From positions 1-64,000 of the forward strand of contig NZ_FPBC01000018.1 of the NCBI RefSeq assembly GCF_900116605.1: a DNA stretch of 64,000 bases, written 5' to 3'. A program made the position numbers and the translations under genes. The notes under the pieces were generated by a model, which was given only the letters and a program-made list of their open reading frames with translations, was not told the DNA's origin and searched no databases. This document shows positions 1-8,840 of the stretch, in pieces. The stretch comes from Pseudomonas marincola. GTDB lineage: Bacteria; Pseudomonadota; Gammaproteobacteria; Pseudomonadales; Pseudomonadaceae. Numbering within the stretch: position 1 is the first letter of the stretch; the number at the start of each line of letters is the position of its first letter.

Positions 1-120
1 AATTAATGTAAGGTAACTCTCGAATTAACGAGTGTTGCTTTGTGATGCTGATAATCTGTTGACTATCAGTCTTACCTCACAAGCACCCACACGAATTGCT
101 TGATTCAGTTGTTAAAGAGC
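1..120 (-). promoter_or_regulatory. rRNA operon leader with boxA antiterminator
   Basis: Read on the minus strand, positions 120-109 give GCTCTTTAACAA, the boxA element that recruits the Nus antitermination complex in rRNA leaders. It lies downstream of four stacked promoters. The following bases lead towards a 16S rRNA gene that must start just left of position 1. No mature 16S sequence is visible in the window, so the rRNA gene is inferred from the leader and from tyrS neighbouring an rrn operon in Pseudomonas. Short open frames across this region are chance frames. Confidence 0.85.
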
Positions 121-155
121 GGTTGGTTAAGTCTTTCGTCTCAACCGAGGCGCGC

Positions 156-183
156 ATTCTACAGCAGCCTCATGTTCTGTCAA
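156..183 (-). promoter_or_regulatory. rrn promoter, most proximal to 16S
   Basis: On the minus strand there is a perfect -35 TTGACA at 183-178, a 16-bp spacer, then -10 TAGAAT at 161-156, followed by a GC-rich discriminator (GCGCGCC). This is the classic arrangement of a stringently controlled sigma-70 rRNA promoter. It is the last of four and lies about 35 bp upstream of boxA. Confidence 0.85.
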
Positions 184-263
184 GCTGTTTTTCGAAGAAT
201 TTCTTCAATCTACTCAACCACTTGCGCTTCCGATCAAACCAGCTTCTCGTCAGCGGGAGGCGC

Positions 264-291
264 ATTCTACAGCGTTCAAACTCGCTGTCAA
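264..291 (-). promoter_or_regulatory. rrn promoter, second
   Basis: Minus-strand -35 TTGACA (291-286), 16-bp spacer, -10 TAGAAT (269-264), then GCGCC. The match to the proximal promoter in both hexamers, spacer length and discriminator shows a duplicated promoter module. Confidence 0.8.
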
Positions 292-369
292 CACCTCGTT
301 TTCTACCGCTTTCGATCACCGTAGCGATCACTCTAAAAGGCTTTAAAACCACCTTTCAGAGCCCGACGC

Positions 370-397
370 ATTCTACACAGCTTTCGCTGTTTTGCAA
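370..397 (-). promoter_or_regulatory. rrn promoter, third
   Basis: Minus-strand -35 TTGCAA (397-392), 16-bp spacer, -10 TAGAAT (375-370) and a GCGTCGGGC discriminator. The -35 is weaker than in its neighbours, but the -10 and spacing are the same as in the other copies. Confidence 0.7.
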
Positions 398-467
398 CCC
401 CTCTTTTCAAGCTAACTTCTTGTTTTCTAAGAAGTTTTCCGAGAGGTCGACGCCGGAAGAGGTGCGC

Positions 468-495
468 ATTATAGGCACCTCAGTTTTGCCGTCAA
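468..495 (-). promoter_or_regulatory. rrn promoter, most distal
   Basis: Minus-strand -35 TTGACG (495-490), 16-bp spacer, consensus -10 TATAAT (473-468) and a GCGCACC discriminator. It begins only a few bases past the stop codon of tyrS, which is transcribed in the same direction, so tyrS read-through would enter the rrn promoter array. Confidence 0.8.
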
Positions 496-500
496 GGGTT

Positions 501-1700
501 TTATTCGGCTTTCAGGCTAATCCGTGCAAACGACTTCTTACCAGCCTGGCAGACATGAGTTGCGCCCAGCTTGAACAGGAAGGAGCGATCTACAACCTGA
601 CCATCAACACGCACACCGCCAGAACCCAACAAGTCACGCGCTACTGCCGCGTTCTTTACCAGACCTGCCTTATTAAGGAGAGCGGCAATCGGCATGTCTT
701 CGCTCGCAGCCAATTCGACCTCAGGAAGATCTTCCGGCAGCTCGCCATCTTTCATGCGGTTACCCGCAGAGCGATGAGCATTAGCAGCCGCCTCTTCTCC
801 GTGGAAACGTGCAACGATTTCTTCTGCCAGCTTGATTTTGATGTCGCGCGGATTCGCACCGTTTTCGACATCCAGCTTGAACTGATTGATTTCATCCATT
901 GAACGGAAGCTGAGCAGCTCAAAGTAACGCCACATCAACGAGTCAGGCATCGATACCAGCTTGTTATAGATAGTGCCCGGTGCTTCCTGAATGCCGATGT
1001 AGTTGCCCAGCGACTTGGACATCTTCTTCACACCGTCCAGACCTTCAAGCAACGGCATGGTCACGATGCACTGTGAAGACTGGCCGTAAGAGCGTTGCAA
1101 TTCACGCCCCATCAGCAGGTTGAACTTCTGATCGGTACCGCCCAACTCGACATCGGCCTGCAACGCCACAGAGTCATAACCCTGCACCAGCGGGTAGAGG
1201 AACTCGTGAATCGCAATCGGCTGATTGGTGGTGTAGCGCTTATTGAAGTCATCACGCTCAAGCATGCGCGCAACGGTGTATTGCGACGCCAGCTTGATGA
1301 AGTCGGCAGGCGTGAGCGTCTCCATCCAGGTGGAGTTGAAGGCAACCTCGGTCTTGGCCGGATCCAGAATCTTGAACACCTGCGCCTTATATGTCTCAGC
1401 GTTGGCCAAGACCTGCTCGCGCGTTAATGGAGGGCGTGTAGCGCTCTTACCGCTTGGGTCGCCGATCATGCCAGTGAAGTCACCGATCAGGAAGATCACC
1501 TGATGACCCAACTCCTGGAATTGACGCAGCTTATTAATAAGCACCGTATGCCCCAGGTGCAGATCAGGCGCCGTTGGGTCGAAGCCCGCTTTAATGCGCA
1601 ACGGCTGACCGCGCTTGAGCTTTTCGACCAGCTCGGACTCAACCAAAACCTCTTCTGCGCCGCGCTTTATCAGCGCCAGCTGCTCTTCAACCGACTTCAT
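501..1700 (-). CDS. tyrS: tyrosyl-tRNA synthetase
   Basis: Charges tRNA-Tyr with tyrosine in the cytoplasm. The 399-residue protein has the class I synthetase signatures HLGH (residues 48-51) and KMSKS (226-230) and a C-terminal S4-type RNA-binding domain (about 335-399). It reads like the TyrZ form found in Pseudomonas. The ATG at 1700 (MKSVEEQ) was chosen over a GTG six codons upstream because family members start there. It is transcribed leftwards towards the rRNA promoters, away from the divergent M23 peptidase gene. Confidence 0.95.
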   Translation of the reverse strand: MKSVEEQLALIKRGAEEVLVESELVEKLKRGQPLRIKAGFDPTAPDLHLGHTVLINKLRQFQELGHQVIFLIGDFTGMIGDPSGKSATRPPLTREQVLANAETYKAQVFKILDPAKTEVAFNSTWMETLTPADFIKLASQYTVARMLERDDFNKRYTTNQPIAIHEFLYPLVQGYDSVALQADVELGGTDQKFNLLMGRELQRSYGQSSQCIVTMPLLEGLDGVKKMSKSLGNYIGIQEAPGTIYNKLVSMPDSLMWRYFELLSFRSMDEINQFKLDVENGANPRDIKIKLAEEIVARFHGEEAAANAHRSAGNRMKDGELPEDLPEVELAASEDMPIAALLNKAGLVKNAAVARDLLGSGGVRVDGQVVDRSFLFKLGATHVCQAGKKSFARISLKAE

Positions 1701-1923
1701 GGCAGGACTCTTAATCACTCAAAACGAAAGGGAACCAACGATACAAGATAACGGACAAATAACAAGTTTTGCCAACAGCTAGTCAGTCTGCGGCGTGATA
1801 GCACTGTAACAGGGTTGCCTCACAGGCATTTTGGTTATATTTTATACAGTTAGTGCATATTCATCATGTAATTCATCTTTTCCATATTTTTCTTTTCATC
1901 TCTTCAAAGTCAAAAGTAGCCAT

Positions 1924-3330
1924 ATGACCCATAAAATAAGCACGGCGCCACCCCTGTACCCCAAAACCCACATTTTGGCTGCCAGCGGTGTCGCCGCTGT
2001 GCTGAGCCTCGCCTTGTTAGTGTTCCCCACACGTGAAGTAGAAGCCAAGAAGACCTACCTGGGCCTTGAGCTAGACGCCCCAACAGAACAACTGCTTAAT
2101 AATGAAGACCTTCCGGAGAAGCTTGAGGCCCCAATCCTCGCCTCACCTTTCGCGCAGATAGAAGGCGATTCAGCAGACGCAAAAGAAGTCGCCCTCAAGG
2201 AAATCTCTCCAGAGCCGCCTGAAGACCCCACGCAAAAATCCATCACCGTTGCGAGTGGCGATACGCTCTCGACCATCTTCGAAAAAGTTGGTCTTCCAAA
2301 CAGCACGCTGCATGACGTGCTGCAAAGCGATAAAAACGCCAAACGTTTCGCCAAGCTGAAAGTAGGCCAGACCCTTGATTTCAAACTGACCGAAGACGGC
2401 CAACTCGAAAGCATCGAGTGCCAGGTAAGCCAACTCGAAACCATCCGCATGGAAAAGAGCACGGACGGCTACGCCTTCAAGCGCGATATGCTCAAGCCGG
2501 AAGTCCAGTCTGCCTATGCCCACGGTGTAATCACCGACTCGCTGTTTGCCTCAGCCCGTCGCGGCGGCCTTTCACACAACCTGACCATGGAACTGGCGAA
2601 TATTTTCGGCTACGACATCGACTTCGCAATGGATATCCGCAAGGGCGATGAGTTTGAAGTGATTTACGAGAACAAGGTGGTAGACGGCAAGAAAGTCGGC
2701 ACCGGACATATCCTCTCGGCACGCTTTAAAAACCGCGGCAAAACCTACACAGCTGTTCGTTATACCAACCAGCAAGGCAACACCACCTATTACACAGCCG
2801 ATGGCGGCAGCATGCGCAAGGCCTTCATCCGCACGCCAGTTGACTTCGCCCGCATCAGCTCGCGCTTTTCCAACGGTCGCCGCCATCCCATTCTGAACAA
2901 GATCCGCGCCCACAAAGGCGTCGATTACGCAGCACCCCGTGGCACCCCGATCAAAGCGACTGGCGATGGCAAGATCGTCCTTGCGGGTCGTCGTGGCGGT
3001 TACGGTAATGCTGTAATCATTCAGCACGGCCAACGCTACCGCACGCTTTACGGCCACATGCAGGGTTTTGCCAAGGGTATTCGCACTGGTGGCTCGGTCA
3101 AGCAGGGTCAAATCATCGGCTATATCGGCACAACCGGCCTCTCTACCGGCCCACACCTGCACTATGAGTTCCAAGTGAACGGTGTACACGTCGACCCGCT
3201 CAGCCAAAAGCTGCCGATGGCAGACCCGATTGCCAAAAAAGAGAAGGCACGTTTCATGAAGGTCAGCCAACCGTTAATGGCGATGATGAACAAAGAGCAC
3301 GAAACCATGCTCGCGCTTAACAAGCGTTAA
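1924..3330 (+). CDS. LysM/OapA-M23 family murein endopeptidase
   Basis: Envelope peptidoglycan hydrolase of the MepM/Csd3 type, likely a DD-endopeptidase cutting cross-links during wall growth. The ATG at 1924 gives 468 residues: one N-terminal hydrophobic segment (about 15-38) ending near a VEA-K junction, an OapA/LysM-like module (GDTLSTIF onward, about 100-150), then a C-terminal M23 (LytM) domain. Zinc ligands are intact: H330xxxD334 and H411-L-H413. A longer in-frame start at 1831 is unlikely. anmK follows 4 bp later, pairing wall turnover with MurNAc recycling. Confidence 0.9.
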   Translation: MTHKISTAPPLYPKTHILAASGVAAVLSLALLVFPTREVEAKKTYLGLELDAPTEQLLNNEDLPEKLEAPILASPFAQIEGDSADAKEVALKEISPEPPEDPTQKSITVASGDTLSTIFEKVGLPNSTLHDVLQSDKNAKRFAKLKVGQTLDFKLTEDGQLESIECQVSQLETIRMEKSTDGYAFKRDMLKPEVQSAYAHGVITDSLFASARRGGLSHNLTMELANIFGYDIDFAMDIRKGDEFEVIYENKVVDGKKVGTGHILSARFKNRGKTYTAVRYTNQQGNTTYYTADGGSMRKAFIRTPVDFARISSRFSNGRRHPILNKIRAHKGVDYAAPRGTPIKATGDGKIVLAGRRGGYGNAVIIQHGQRYRTLYGHMQGFAKGIRTGGSVKQGQIIGYIGTTGLSTGPHLHYEFQVNGVHVDPLSQKLPMADPIAKKEKARFMKVSQPLMAMMNKEHETMLALNKR

Positions 3331-3334
3331 GTTC

Positions 3335-4426
3335 ATGCACCGCTATTTCGGGGTCATGTCGGGCACCAGCCTCGACGGCCTGGACATTGCCCTGATCGAA
3401 CAGGGCAATTCCACTCGCTTAGTTGCCACCCACTACATCCCGATGCCGATTCAGCTGCGCGCAGACATTCTTGCTCTGTGCGCAAGCGGCCCGGATGAAC
3501 TGGCCAGAGCGGCACTCGCCGAACAACAGTGGGCGCAGCTTGCAGCGCAAGGCATTGACGCAATACTCCACGAGCAGAACCTGAACCCTGAAGATATCCG
3601 CGCCATTGGCAGCCACGGCCAGACTGTGCGCCACGAACCGGCACGCGGCTTCACAGTTCAGATCAGTAACGCTCCTTTGCTTGCAGAATTGACCGGTATT
3701 TGCGTGGTCAGCGATTTTCGCCGGCGCGATGTCGCCGCTGGCGGTCAGGGCGCCCCTTTGGTGCCGGCCTTTCATGAGGCGGTGTTCAATGCGGCGGGGG
3801 GGTTGCGCGCAGTTCTCAACATTGGCGGTTTCAGCAACCTGACGCTGCTGACACCTGACGCCGAGGTTCGTGGCTTTGATTGCGGCCCCGGCAATGTTTT
3901 GCTCGACGCCTGGATTGGCCGACATCAGAACGCCTGTTACGATCAGGACGGCAACTGGGCGGCCACAGGGCAGGTGCAAGCGCAATTGCTCAACGCCTTT
4001 TTGCAGGACAGCTTCTTTGCCACCCAAGGCCCCAAAAGCACCGGCCGTGAGCTGTTCAATATCGAGTGGCTAGATCAGCACTTGAGCAGACTGCCATCCT
4101 TTCGCCCTGAAGATGTGCAAGCCACGCTGCTTGAACTGACTGCTCAAACCATCGCCAAAGCCTTGCTCAGCGCTCAGGCTAAAACCGAACAATTACTGGT
4201 TTGCGGCGGCGGCGCACGTAACATCACGCTGATGAACCGCCTTGCAGCCTTGCTCCCAGACTGCAGCGTTTGCGCGACCGATACCCACGGCGTTCCTGCT
4301 GACTGGGTCGAGGCGATGGCCTTTGCCTGGCTCGCCCATTGCTGCCTGGAAGGCATACCCGCAAACCGCCCAAGCGTTACCGGTGCCAAAGGCTTGCGGA
4401 TACTCGGCGCCATCCACCCGGCCTGA
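3335..4426 (+). CDS. anmK: anhydro-N-acetylmuramic acid kinase
   Basis: Converts 1,6-anhydro-MurNAc from wall turnover into MurNAc-6-phosphate. The 363-residue protein has the family N-terminal ATP-binding signature MSGTSLDG (residues 8-15) and the late GGGARN motif. It starts 4 bp after the M23 peptidase stop, so the two are probably co-transcribed. In Pseudomonas the MurNAc made in recycling feeds AmgK and MurU, both encoded later in this window (24.3-26.0 kb). A strong hairpin terminator follows. Confidence 0.95.
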   Translation: MHRYFGVMSGTSLDGLDIALIEQGNSTRLVATHYIPMPIQLRADILALCASGPDELARAALAEQQWAQLAAQGIDAILHEQNLNPEDIRAIGSHGQTVRHEPARGFTVQISNAPLLAELTGICVVSDFRRRDVAAGGQGAPLVPAFHEAVFNAAGGLRAVLNIGGFSNLTLLTPDAEVRGFDCGPGNVLLDAWIGRHQNACYDQDGNWAATGQVQAQLLNAFLQDSFFATQGPKSTGRELFNIEWLDQHLSRLPSFRPEDVQATLLELTAQTIAKALLSAQAKTEQLLVCGGGARNITLMNRLAALLPDCSVCATDTHGVPADWVEAMAFAWLAHCCLEGIPANRPSVTGAKGLRILGAIHPA

Positions 4427-4445
4427 GCCTTATTACCCCACATAC

Positions 4446-4477
4446 AAAAACGCCGCACTGATTAGCGCGGCGTTTTT
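4446..4477. terminator. bidirectional terminator between anmK and erpA
   Basis: Perfect 11-bp inverted repeat: AAAAACGCCGC (4446-4456) and GCGGCGTTTTT (4467-4477) with a 10-base loop. The A-run and T-run let it terminate both the plus-strand anmK transcript and the convergent erpA transcript. Confidence 0.9.
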
Positions 4478-4499
4478 GGTGTGACTCAAGCAAGCATAA

Positions 4500-4850
4500 T
4501 CAGATCGAGAATGAAGAACCGCAGCCGCACGTAGTGGTTGCATTCGGGTTATTGATCACAAAGCGTGAGCCTTCCAACCCTTCCTGATAATCCACTTCGG
4601 CACCTGCCAAGTATTGAAAACTCATCGGATCAACTACCAGGCTAACGCCTTCGCGTTCAATGATGGTGTCATCATCTGCGACTTCTTCATCAAAGGTGAA
4701 GCCATACTGGAAACCAGAGCAGCCGCCACCTGTAACGAATACGCGCAACTTCAGACGAGGATTTCCCTCCTCATCGACCAGGCTCTTCACCTTGCTCGCT
4801 GCACCTTGGGTAAACAGCATTGCTGTAGGGGTGAAGGTTTCGACGCTCAT
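4500..4850 (-). CDS. erpA: iron-sulfur cluster insertion protein ErpA
   Basis: A-type carrier that delivers Fe-S clusters to essential apoproteins, including isoprenoid pathway enzymes. At 116 residues it matches family length. The three cluster-binding cysteines are present: C44 in GGGCSGF and C108/C110 in CGCG near the C-terminus. MSVETFTP at 4850 was chosen; the open frame extends 12 codons further without family resemblance. It is downstream of the argC/bactofilin group and convergent with anmK. Confidence 0.95.
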   Translation of the reverse strand: MSVETFTPTAMLFTQGAASKVKSLVDEEGNPRLKLRVFVTGGGCSGFQYGFTFDEEVADDDTIIEREGVSLVVDPMSFQYLAGAEVDYQEGLEGSRFVINNPNATTTCGCGSSFSI

Positions 4851-4927
4851 GCTGACTATCTCCCGGCGCCAGGCGCCATACTGCATTGATGCCGTGCATT
4901 ATCCGCTTACCCTACAAATGCGGTCAA

Positions 4928-5338
4928 CTATTCTGCGATTTCTAGGCTCTCGGGTAATTCCAACGGCTTTACATGTTCTTTCAGGTGGCAAAGATTACCT
5001 TCGATTTGGGCGCCCATTGCCATCTCCATCAGACCATAATAGAGATTACCGCATACGCGTGCACGCGCGCCGAGCTCGAGATGCTCGCTGGCATAAACAT
5101 CGCCAATCACTTCACCGTCAATAACTATATGGGGTGCGCGAACCTCACCTTCAACCTTGCCTTCGACACTGACGCGGATCATTCCCTCAGTAGTCAGTAG
5201 ATTCCCTTCTACCCGACCATCAACCTGAACAGCTCCCATAAAGCGCATTTCGCCAGACAACGATGCACCCGCGGCTATGAGGCTGGTTTTGCCAGTAAAT
5301 CGCTGCACGTCAACCTTCTTCTTTTCTTTGTTCCACAT
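4928..5338 (-). CDS. bactofilin family protein
   Basis: Polymer-forming cytoskeletal protein (bactofilin, formerly DUF583). The central part (about residues 15-115) is a run of short beta-helix repeats rich in V/I-x-G (for example VQVDGRVEGNL, IVIDGEVIGDV), typical of the bactofilin right-handed beta helix, flanked by polar tails. Start choice is uncertain between ATG 5338 (136 residues) and GTG 5347. It follows the DUF6776 gene with a gap of about 15 bp. Cell-shape or envelope-complex roles are known for the family; the role here is inferred. Confidence 0.88.
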   Translation of the reverse strand: MWNKEKKKVDVQRFTGKTSLIAAGASLSGEMRFMGAVQVDGRVEGNLLTTEGMIRVSVEGKVEGEVRAPHIVIDGEVIGDVYASEHLELGARARVCGNLYYGLMEMAMGAQIEGNLCHLKEHVKPLELPESLEIAE

Positions 5339-5353
5339 GTGGGCCACTTACTC

Positions 5354-6079
5354 TTAATCGATCCATTTGAATGTGCGTTCCAAAGGTTTCTCACCTTTGA
5401 CTTCGGCGCGCACTCGAACCTGAGCGGGCACGAAGCCTTCAGGTATCTCCAACTCGGCGAAGCGTCCTGCCTCGGGAATTGACTTAAAGTGTTTGAAGGT
5501 GAAGGGCAACGACTTGCCATCGAACTGCCCCGCCGCCTCTGTCGTCAGCTCGGACAGTTCAAGCTTGGCTGACTTGCCAGCCTGCTTGCCCTCAACCGTA
5601 ATCCGCAGTTGGCCGCTTAAGGGTTTGTCATCCTTACCCACCCGACTGAGGAGTATCTTGTAGCGATAATTGCGTGGCTTTTCCGTGGACTGCAGCTCAA
5701 AAGTGCCAATTCGCAAGCCGTCTTGACGACTATTGGGCGCCAGCACTCCTTTATAGGAAGCCAAATCCTGCTGCAGTTTGAAAATCTGCTCTTCAAGAAG
5801 CTTTATCGACAAGCGACTTTGCTCATTGGCCTGCAGCGCAACCGTTTCGCCACTGGCCGCTCTGGCCAGGCTCTGCTTCAACTGCTCGATCTCGGCGTCT
5901 TGCTGGGCAACCCGTGCTTGCAGCGGTTTTACCTGATCGTTCAGGGTCTGCATTTGCTCGTCATGCCAATAGGCGCCGACCATGAATGCAGCCGGAATCG
6001 CCAGCAGCGCAACCGTTAGCGCAACGCGCAAGCGCCCGGTACGACGGGCGCCACGCGGATGAACCTCCCAGCCTGCCAT
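5354..6079 (-). CDS. DUF6776 coiled-coil membrane protein
   Basis: 241-residue inner-membrane protein with one transmembrane segment (about residues 17-38), a coiled coil (about 42-100, many Q/L/E heptads) and a globular beta-rich C-terminal domain likely facing the periplasm. The ATG at 6079 overlaps the argC stop as ATGA, indicating translational coupling. A much longer open frame upstream lies inside argC and is rejected. Its place next to the bactofilin suggests a membrane partner for that cytoskeletal protein; this is inference. Confidence 0.8.
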   Translation of the reverse strand: MAGWEVHPRGARRTGRLRVALTVALLAIPAAFMVGAYWHDEQMQTLNDQVKPLQARVAQQDAEIEQLKQSLARAASGETVALQANEQSRLSIKLLEEQIFKLQQDLASYKGVLAPNSRQDGLRIGTFELQSTEKPRNYRYKILLSRVGKDDKPLSGQLRITVEGKQAGKSAKLELSELTTEAAGQFDGKSLPFTFKHFKSIPEAGRFAELEIPEGFVPAQVRVRAEVKGEKPLERTFKWID

Positions 6080-7113
6080 CAGGGCAACATGGCCGCATGC
6101 GCAAGGCCGGCATTCTCTTCCAGACCAAACAGAATGTTCATGTTCTGCACGGCTTGACCAGAAGCGCCTTTGACCAGATTGTCGATGACCGACAAGATCA
6201 CCACCAAGTCGCCATCTTGCGGACGATGCACGGCGATGCGGCAAACGTTGGCGCCACGCACGCTGCGTGTTTCCGGATGGCTGCCAGCTGGCATCACATC
6301 CACAAAAGGCTCATTGGCATAACGCTTTTCGTACAGCGCCTGCAGATCTACCGAACGGTCGACCACGGTTGCGTACAGCGTCGCGTGAATACCGCGAATC
6401 ATCGGCGTAAGGTGCGGTACGAATGTCAAACCAACCTCATGCCCCGCAGCGCGGCGCAGGCCCTGACGAATTTCCGGCAAGTGACGGTGACCTTTGACAC
6501 CGTAAGCCTTCATGCTTTCGCCCGCCTCGCTGAACAGCGAGCCAACACTGGCGCCACGCCCGGCGCCGCTGACGCCGGATTTGCAGTCAGCAATCAACCG
6601 ATCGGTATCAGCAAGCCCTGCTTCAAGCAGCGGCAGCAAACCCAACTGAGCCGCCGTCGGGTAGCAGCCAGGCACGGCAATCAAACGAGCTTGCTTGATC
6701 GCGTCACGATTGACTTCCGGCAGGCCGTAAACCGCCTCACCCAAAAGCTCAGGAGCGCCATGTGGTTGGCCGTACCACTTGGCCCACTCATCGGCATCGG
6801 CCAGACGGAAATCGGCAGACAGGTCGATAACCTTGGTGCCGGTCGCCAGCAAGTCGGCAGCCAGTGCGTGCGCTACGCCATGCGGGGTTGCGAAGAACAC
6901 CACATCACAGGCGCCCAGCGTGGCGACGTCCGGCACACTGAACGCAAGCGTTGGATAATGGCCGCGCAAGTTCGGGTACATCTCGTCCACTCGCATACCG
7001 GCTTCGGAGCGCGAAGTAATGACTTCAACCTGGGCCTGCGGGTGCTGCGCCAACAGACGTAACAGCTCGACGCCGGTGTATCCGGTTCCACCTACAATCC
7101 CAACCTTGATCAT
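6079..7113 (-). CDS. argC: N-acetyl-gamma-glutamyl-phosphate reductase
   Basis: Third step of arginine synthesis, NADPH-dependent reduction of N-acetylglutamyl phosphate. 344 residues, the usual length. The nucleotide-binding motif GGTGYTG (residues 8-14) and the catalytic cysteine C150 in VPGCYPT are present. The ATG at 7113 has an AAGGGG Shine-Dalgarno; an open frame extending a further 128 codons is not family-like. The stop overlaps the downstream gene start by 4 bases. Confidence 0.96.
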   Translation of the reverse strand: MIKVGIVGGTGYTGVELLRLLAQHPQAQVEVITSRSEAGMRVDEMYPNLRGHYPTLAFSVPDVATLGACDVVFFATPHGVAHALAADLLATGTKVIDLSADFRLADADEWAKWYGQPHGAPELLGEAVYGLPEVNRDAIKQARLIAVPGCYPTAAQLGLLPLLEAGLADTDRLIADCKSGVSGAGRGASVGSLFSEAGESMKAYGVKGHRHLPEIRQGLRRAAGHEVGLTFVPHLTPMIRGIHATLYATVVDRSVDLQALYEKRYANEPFVDVMPAGSHPETRSVRGANVCRIAVHRPQDGDLVVILSVIDNLVKGASGQAVQNMNILFGLEENAGLAHAAMLP

Positions 7114-7245
7114 TGCTTGCCCCTTACGATAGCGCTGAAAAGATGCTGATGATAAGGCCGCAGCCGCCGCGGGCCAACCGCCATTGATGACGGATGCTGT
7201 ACAGGCCTCTACTATCTGCCTATCTATTTGCCAAGGTGTTACCCA

Positions 7246-7674
7246 ATGCTCTATTTGTGGCTCAAAGCTCTGCACATTATTGCGCTGGTCTGCTGGTTTG
7301 CCGGACTGTTTTATTTGCCACGCCTGTTCGTCTATCACGCCATGAGCGACGACCAGATCAGCCGCGACCGTTTCTGCACCATGGAGCGCAAGCTGTATCG
7401 CGGCATCATGACCCCTTCGATGATCGCAACCGTGCTGCTGGGCATCGGCCTCATCAGCCTCAATCCCGGTTTCTACTTTAGTCAGGGCTGGATGCACGCC
7501 AAACTGAGCCTGGTCGTGTTACTAGTGATCTATCACTTCATGTGTGGCGCACAAATGAAGCGTTTCGCGCGTGGCGAAAATCAGCGCACCCATGTTTTTT
7601 ACCGGTGGTTCAATGAAGCGCCGGTTCTGGTGCTGCTCGGTGTGGTAATCCTGGTTGTGGTGAAACCCTTCTAG
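7246..7674 (+). CDS. hemJ: protoporphyrinogen IX oxidase HemJ
   Basis: Four-helix membrane protein (142 residues) that oxidises protoporphyrinogen IX in haem synthesis. Helices lie near residues 5-25, 55-75, 82-100 and 123-141. Conserved family histidines H10 and H30 and the MERKLYRGIMTPSM segment are visible. The ATG at 7246 preceded by AAGGTG is preferred over an upstream in-frame codon at 7228. It is divergent from argC. Confidence 0.88.
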   Translation: MLYLWLKALHIIALVCWFAGLFYLPRLFVYHAMSDDQISRDRFCTMERKLYRGIMTPSMIATVLLGIGLISLNPGFYFSQGWMHAKLSLVVLLVIYHFMCGAQMKRFARGENQRTHVFYRWFNEAPVLVLLGVVILVVVKPF

Positions 7675-7737
7675 ACCGCTTCGCGTTCATTAACCGCCGC
7701 CAAAGAGCAACTATTCACAGACATTGAAGGAAACTTT

Positions 7738-8694
7738 ATGACTTTGCCCGCCTTGCTCGAAAACAAACTCCGTCTGCCTCTGGTCGCAGCGCCGATGTTT
7801 CTGGTGTCGAACCCGGACCTGGTGCTTGCCTGCTGCAAAAATGGTGTCGTTGGCAGCTTCCCCGCACTCAATCAGCGCGAAAGCTCCGGCTTCAAGCAAT
7901 GGCTTGAGCAAATAGAAGCGGGCCTTACCCCAGACAGCGCGCCTTATGCGGTCAACCTGATCGTGCACAAGAGCAACCCACGGCTGCAGGCTGACCTGGC
8001 CATTTGCATCGAACACCAGGTGCCCATCGTGATCACCAGCCTGGGCGCGGTCAAAGAGCTGGTAGATGCCGTGCATGAATATGGCGGCTTAGTTTTCCAC
8101 GATGTCACCACGCGCCGTCACGCCGAGAAGGCTGCCGAGGCCGGCGTTGATGGATTGATTGCCGTTGCTGCCGGTGCGGGCGGGCATGCCGGGACCTGGA
8201 GCCCGTTTTCGCTGATCGCCGAGATTCGCCAGTTCTTCGATAAAACCCTGTTGCTTTCGGGCTGCCTCAATCATGGCCACGAAATCCTCGCTGCACAGTT
8301 GCTCGGCGCCGATCTGGCCTACATGGGCACCCGCTTTATTGCGACCACCGAAAGTGACGCGCAGCCTGAATACAAGCAAATGATTCTCGGCGCCAAAGCG
8401 GCAGACATCATCCATACCCCGGCGGTGTCCGGCGTACCTGCCAGTTTTATGCGCCAAAGCCTTGAGCAGGCAGGTTTTGACCTTAACCAATTGCAGAACA
8501 AGGGTGAGATCAATTACGGGGAGAAACTCAAACCCATCAGCGATGAAGCAAAAGCCTGGAAAACCGTCTGGTCTGCTGGTCAGGGCGTTGGCGAAATCAG
8601 CGATGTTCCCGACACGGCAGAATTGATTGCACGACTGGACCGTGAATATCAGGCCGCGCTCAACCATGCTCAGGCACTCAAGGCTTCGCACTGA
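7738..8694 (+). CDS. nitronate monooxygenase family flavoprotein
   Basis: FMN-dependent TIM-barrel enzyme of the NPD/2-nitropropane dioxygenase family (318 residues), oxidising nitronates such as propionate 3-nitronate, or acting as an NAD(P)H oxidoreductase. The APMF motif near the N-terminus, the GAGGHAGT loop bearing the catalytic-type histidine, and the late GADLAYMGTRF phosphate-binding segment are seen. AAGGAAAC precedes the ATG. It starts 63 bp after hemJ and ends at a hairpin terminator. The exact substrate cannot be told from sequence. Confidence 0.85.
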   Translation: MTLPALLENKLRLPLVAAPMFLVSNPDLVLACCKNGVVGSFPALNQRESSGFKQWLEQIEAGLTPDSAPYAVNLIVHKSNPRLQADLAICIEHQVPIVITSLGAVKELVDAVHEYGGLVFHDVTTRRHAEKAAEAGVDGLIAVAAGAGGHAGTWSPFSLIAEIRQFFDKTLLLSGCLNHGHEILAAQLLGADLAYMGTRFIATTESDAQPEYKQMILGAKAADIIHTPAVSGVPASFMRQSLEQAGFDLNQLQNKGEINYGEKLKPISDEAKAWKTVWSAGQGVGEISDVPDTAELIARLDREYQAALNHAQALKASH

Positions 8695-8761
8695 AACTAA
8701 CGACTTGAGTTGATGGCAATCTGCTACATTTTATCGGCTGCCGACAACCGTCCAGCGTTAC

Positions 8762-8789
8762 AAACCAGCGGTGCCATTACCGCTGGTTT
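8762..8789 (+). terminator. hairpin terminator after the NMO-type gene
   Basis: Perfect 11-bp inverted repeat AAACCAGCGGT (8762-8772) and ACCGCTGGTTT (8779-8789) with a 6-base loop and a short T-run. It separates the flavoprotein gene from the DUF805 gene. Confidence 0.75.
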
Positions 8790-8840
8790 AGCATCAAGCA
8801 ATCACATCAATAGAGTTCTGCCGCAGAGAAGGATGCTCTT

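Noticed and set aside
96..902. 268-codon frame from the rrn leader into tyrS
   Set aside because: Crosses four promoters and runs antisense to tyrS.
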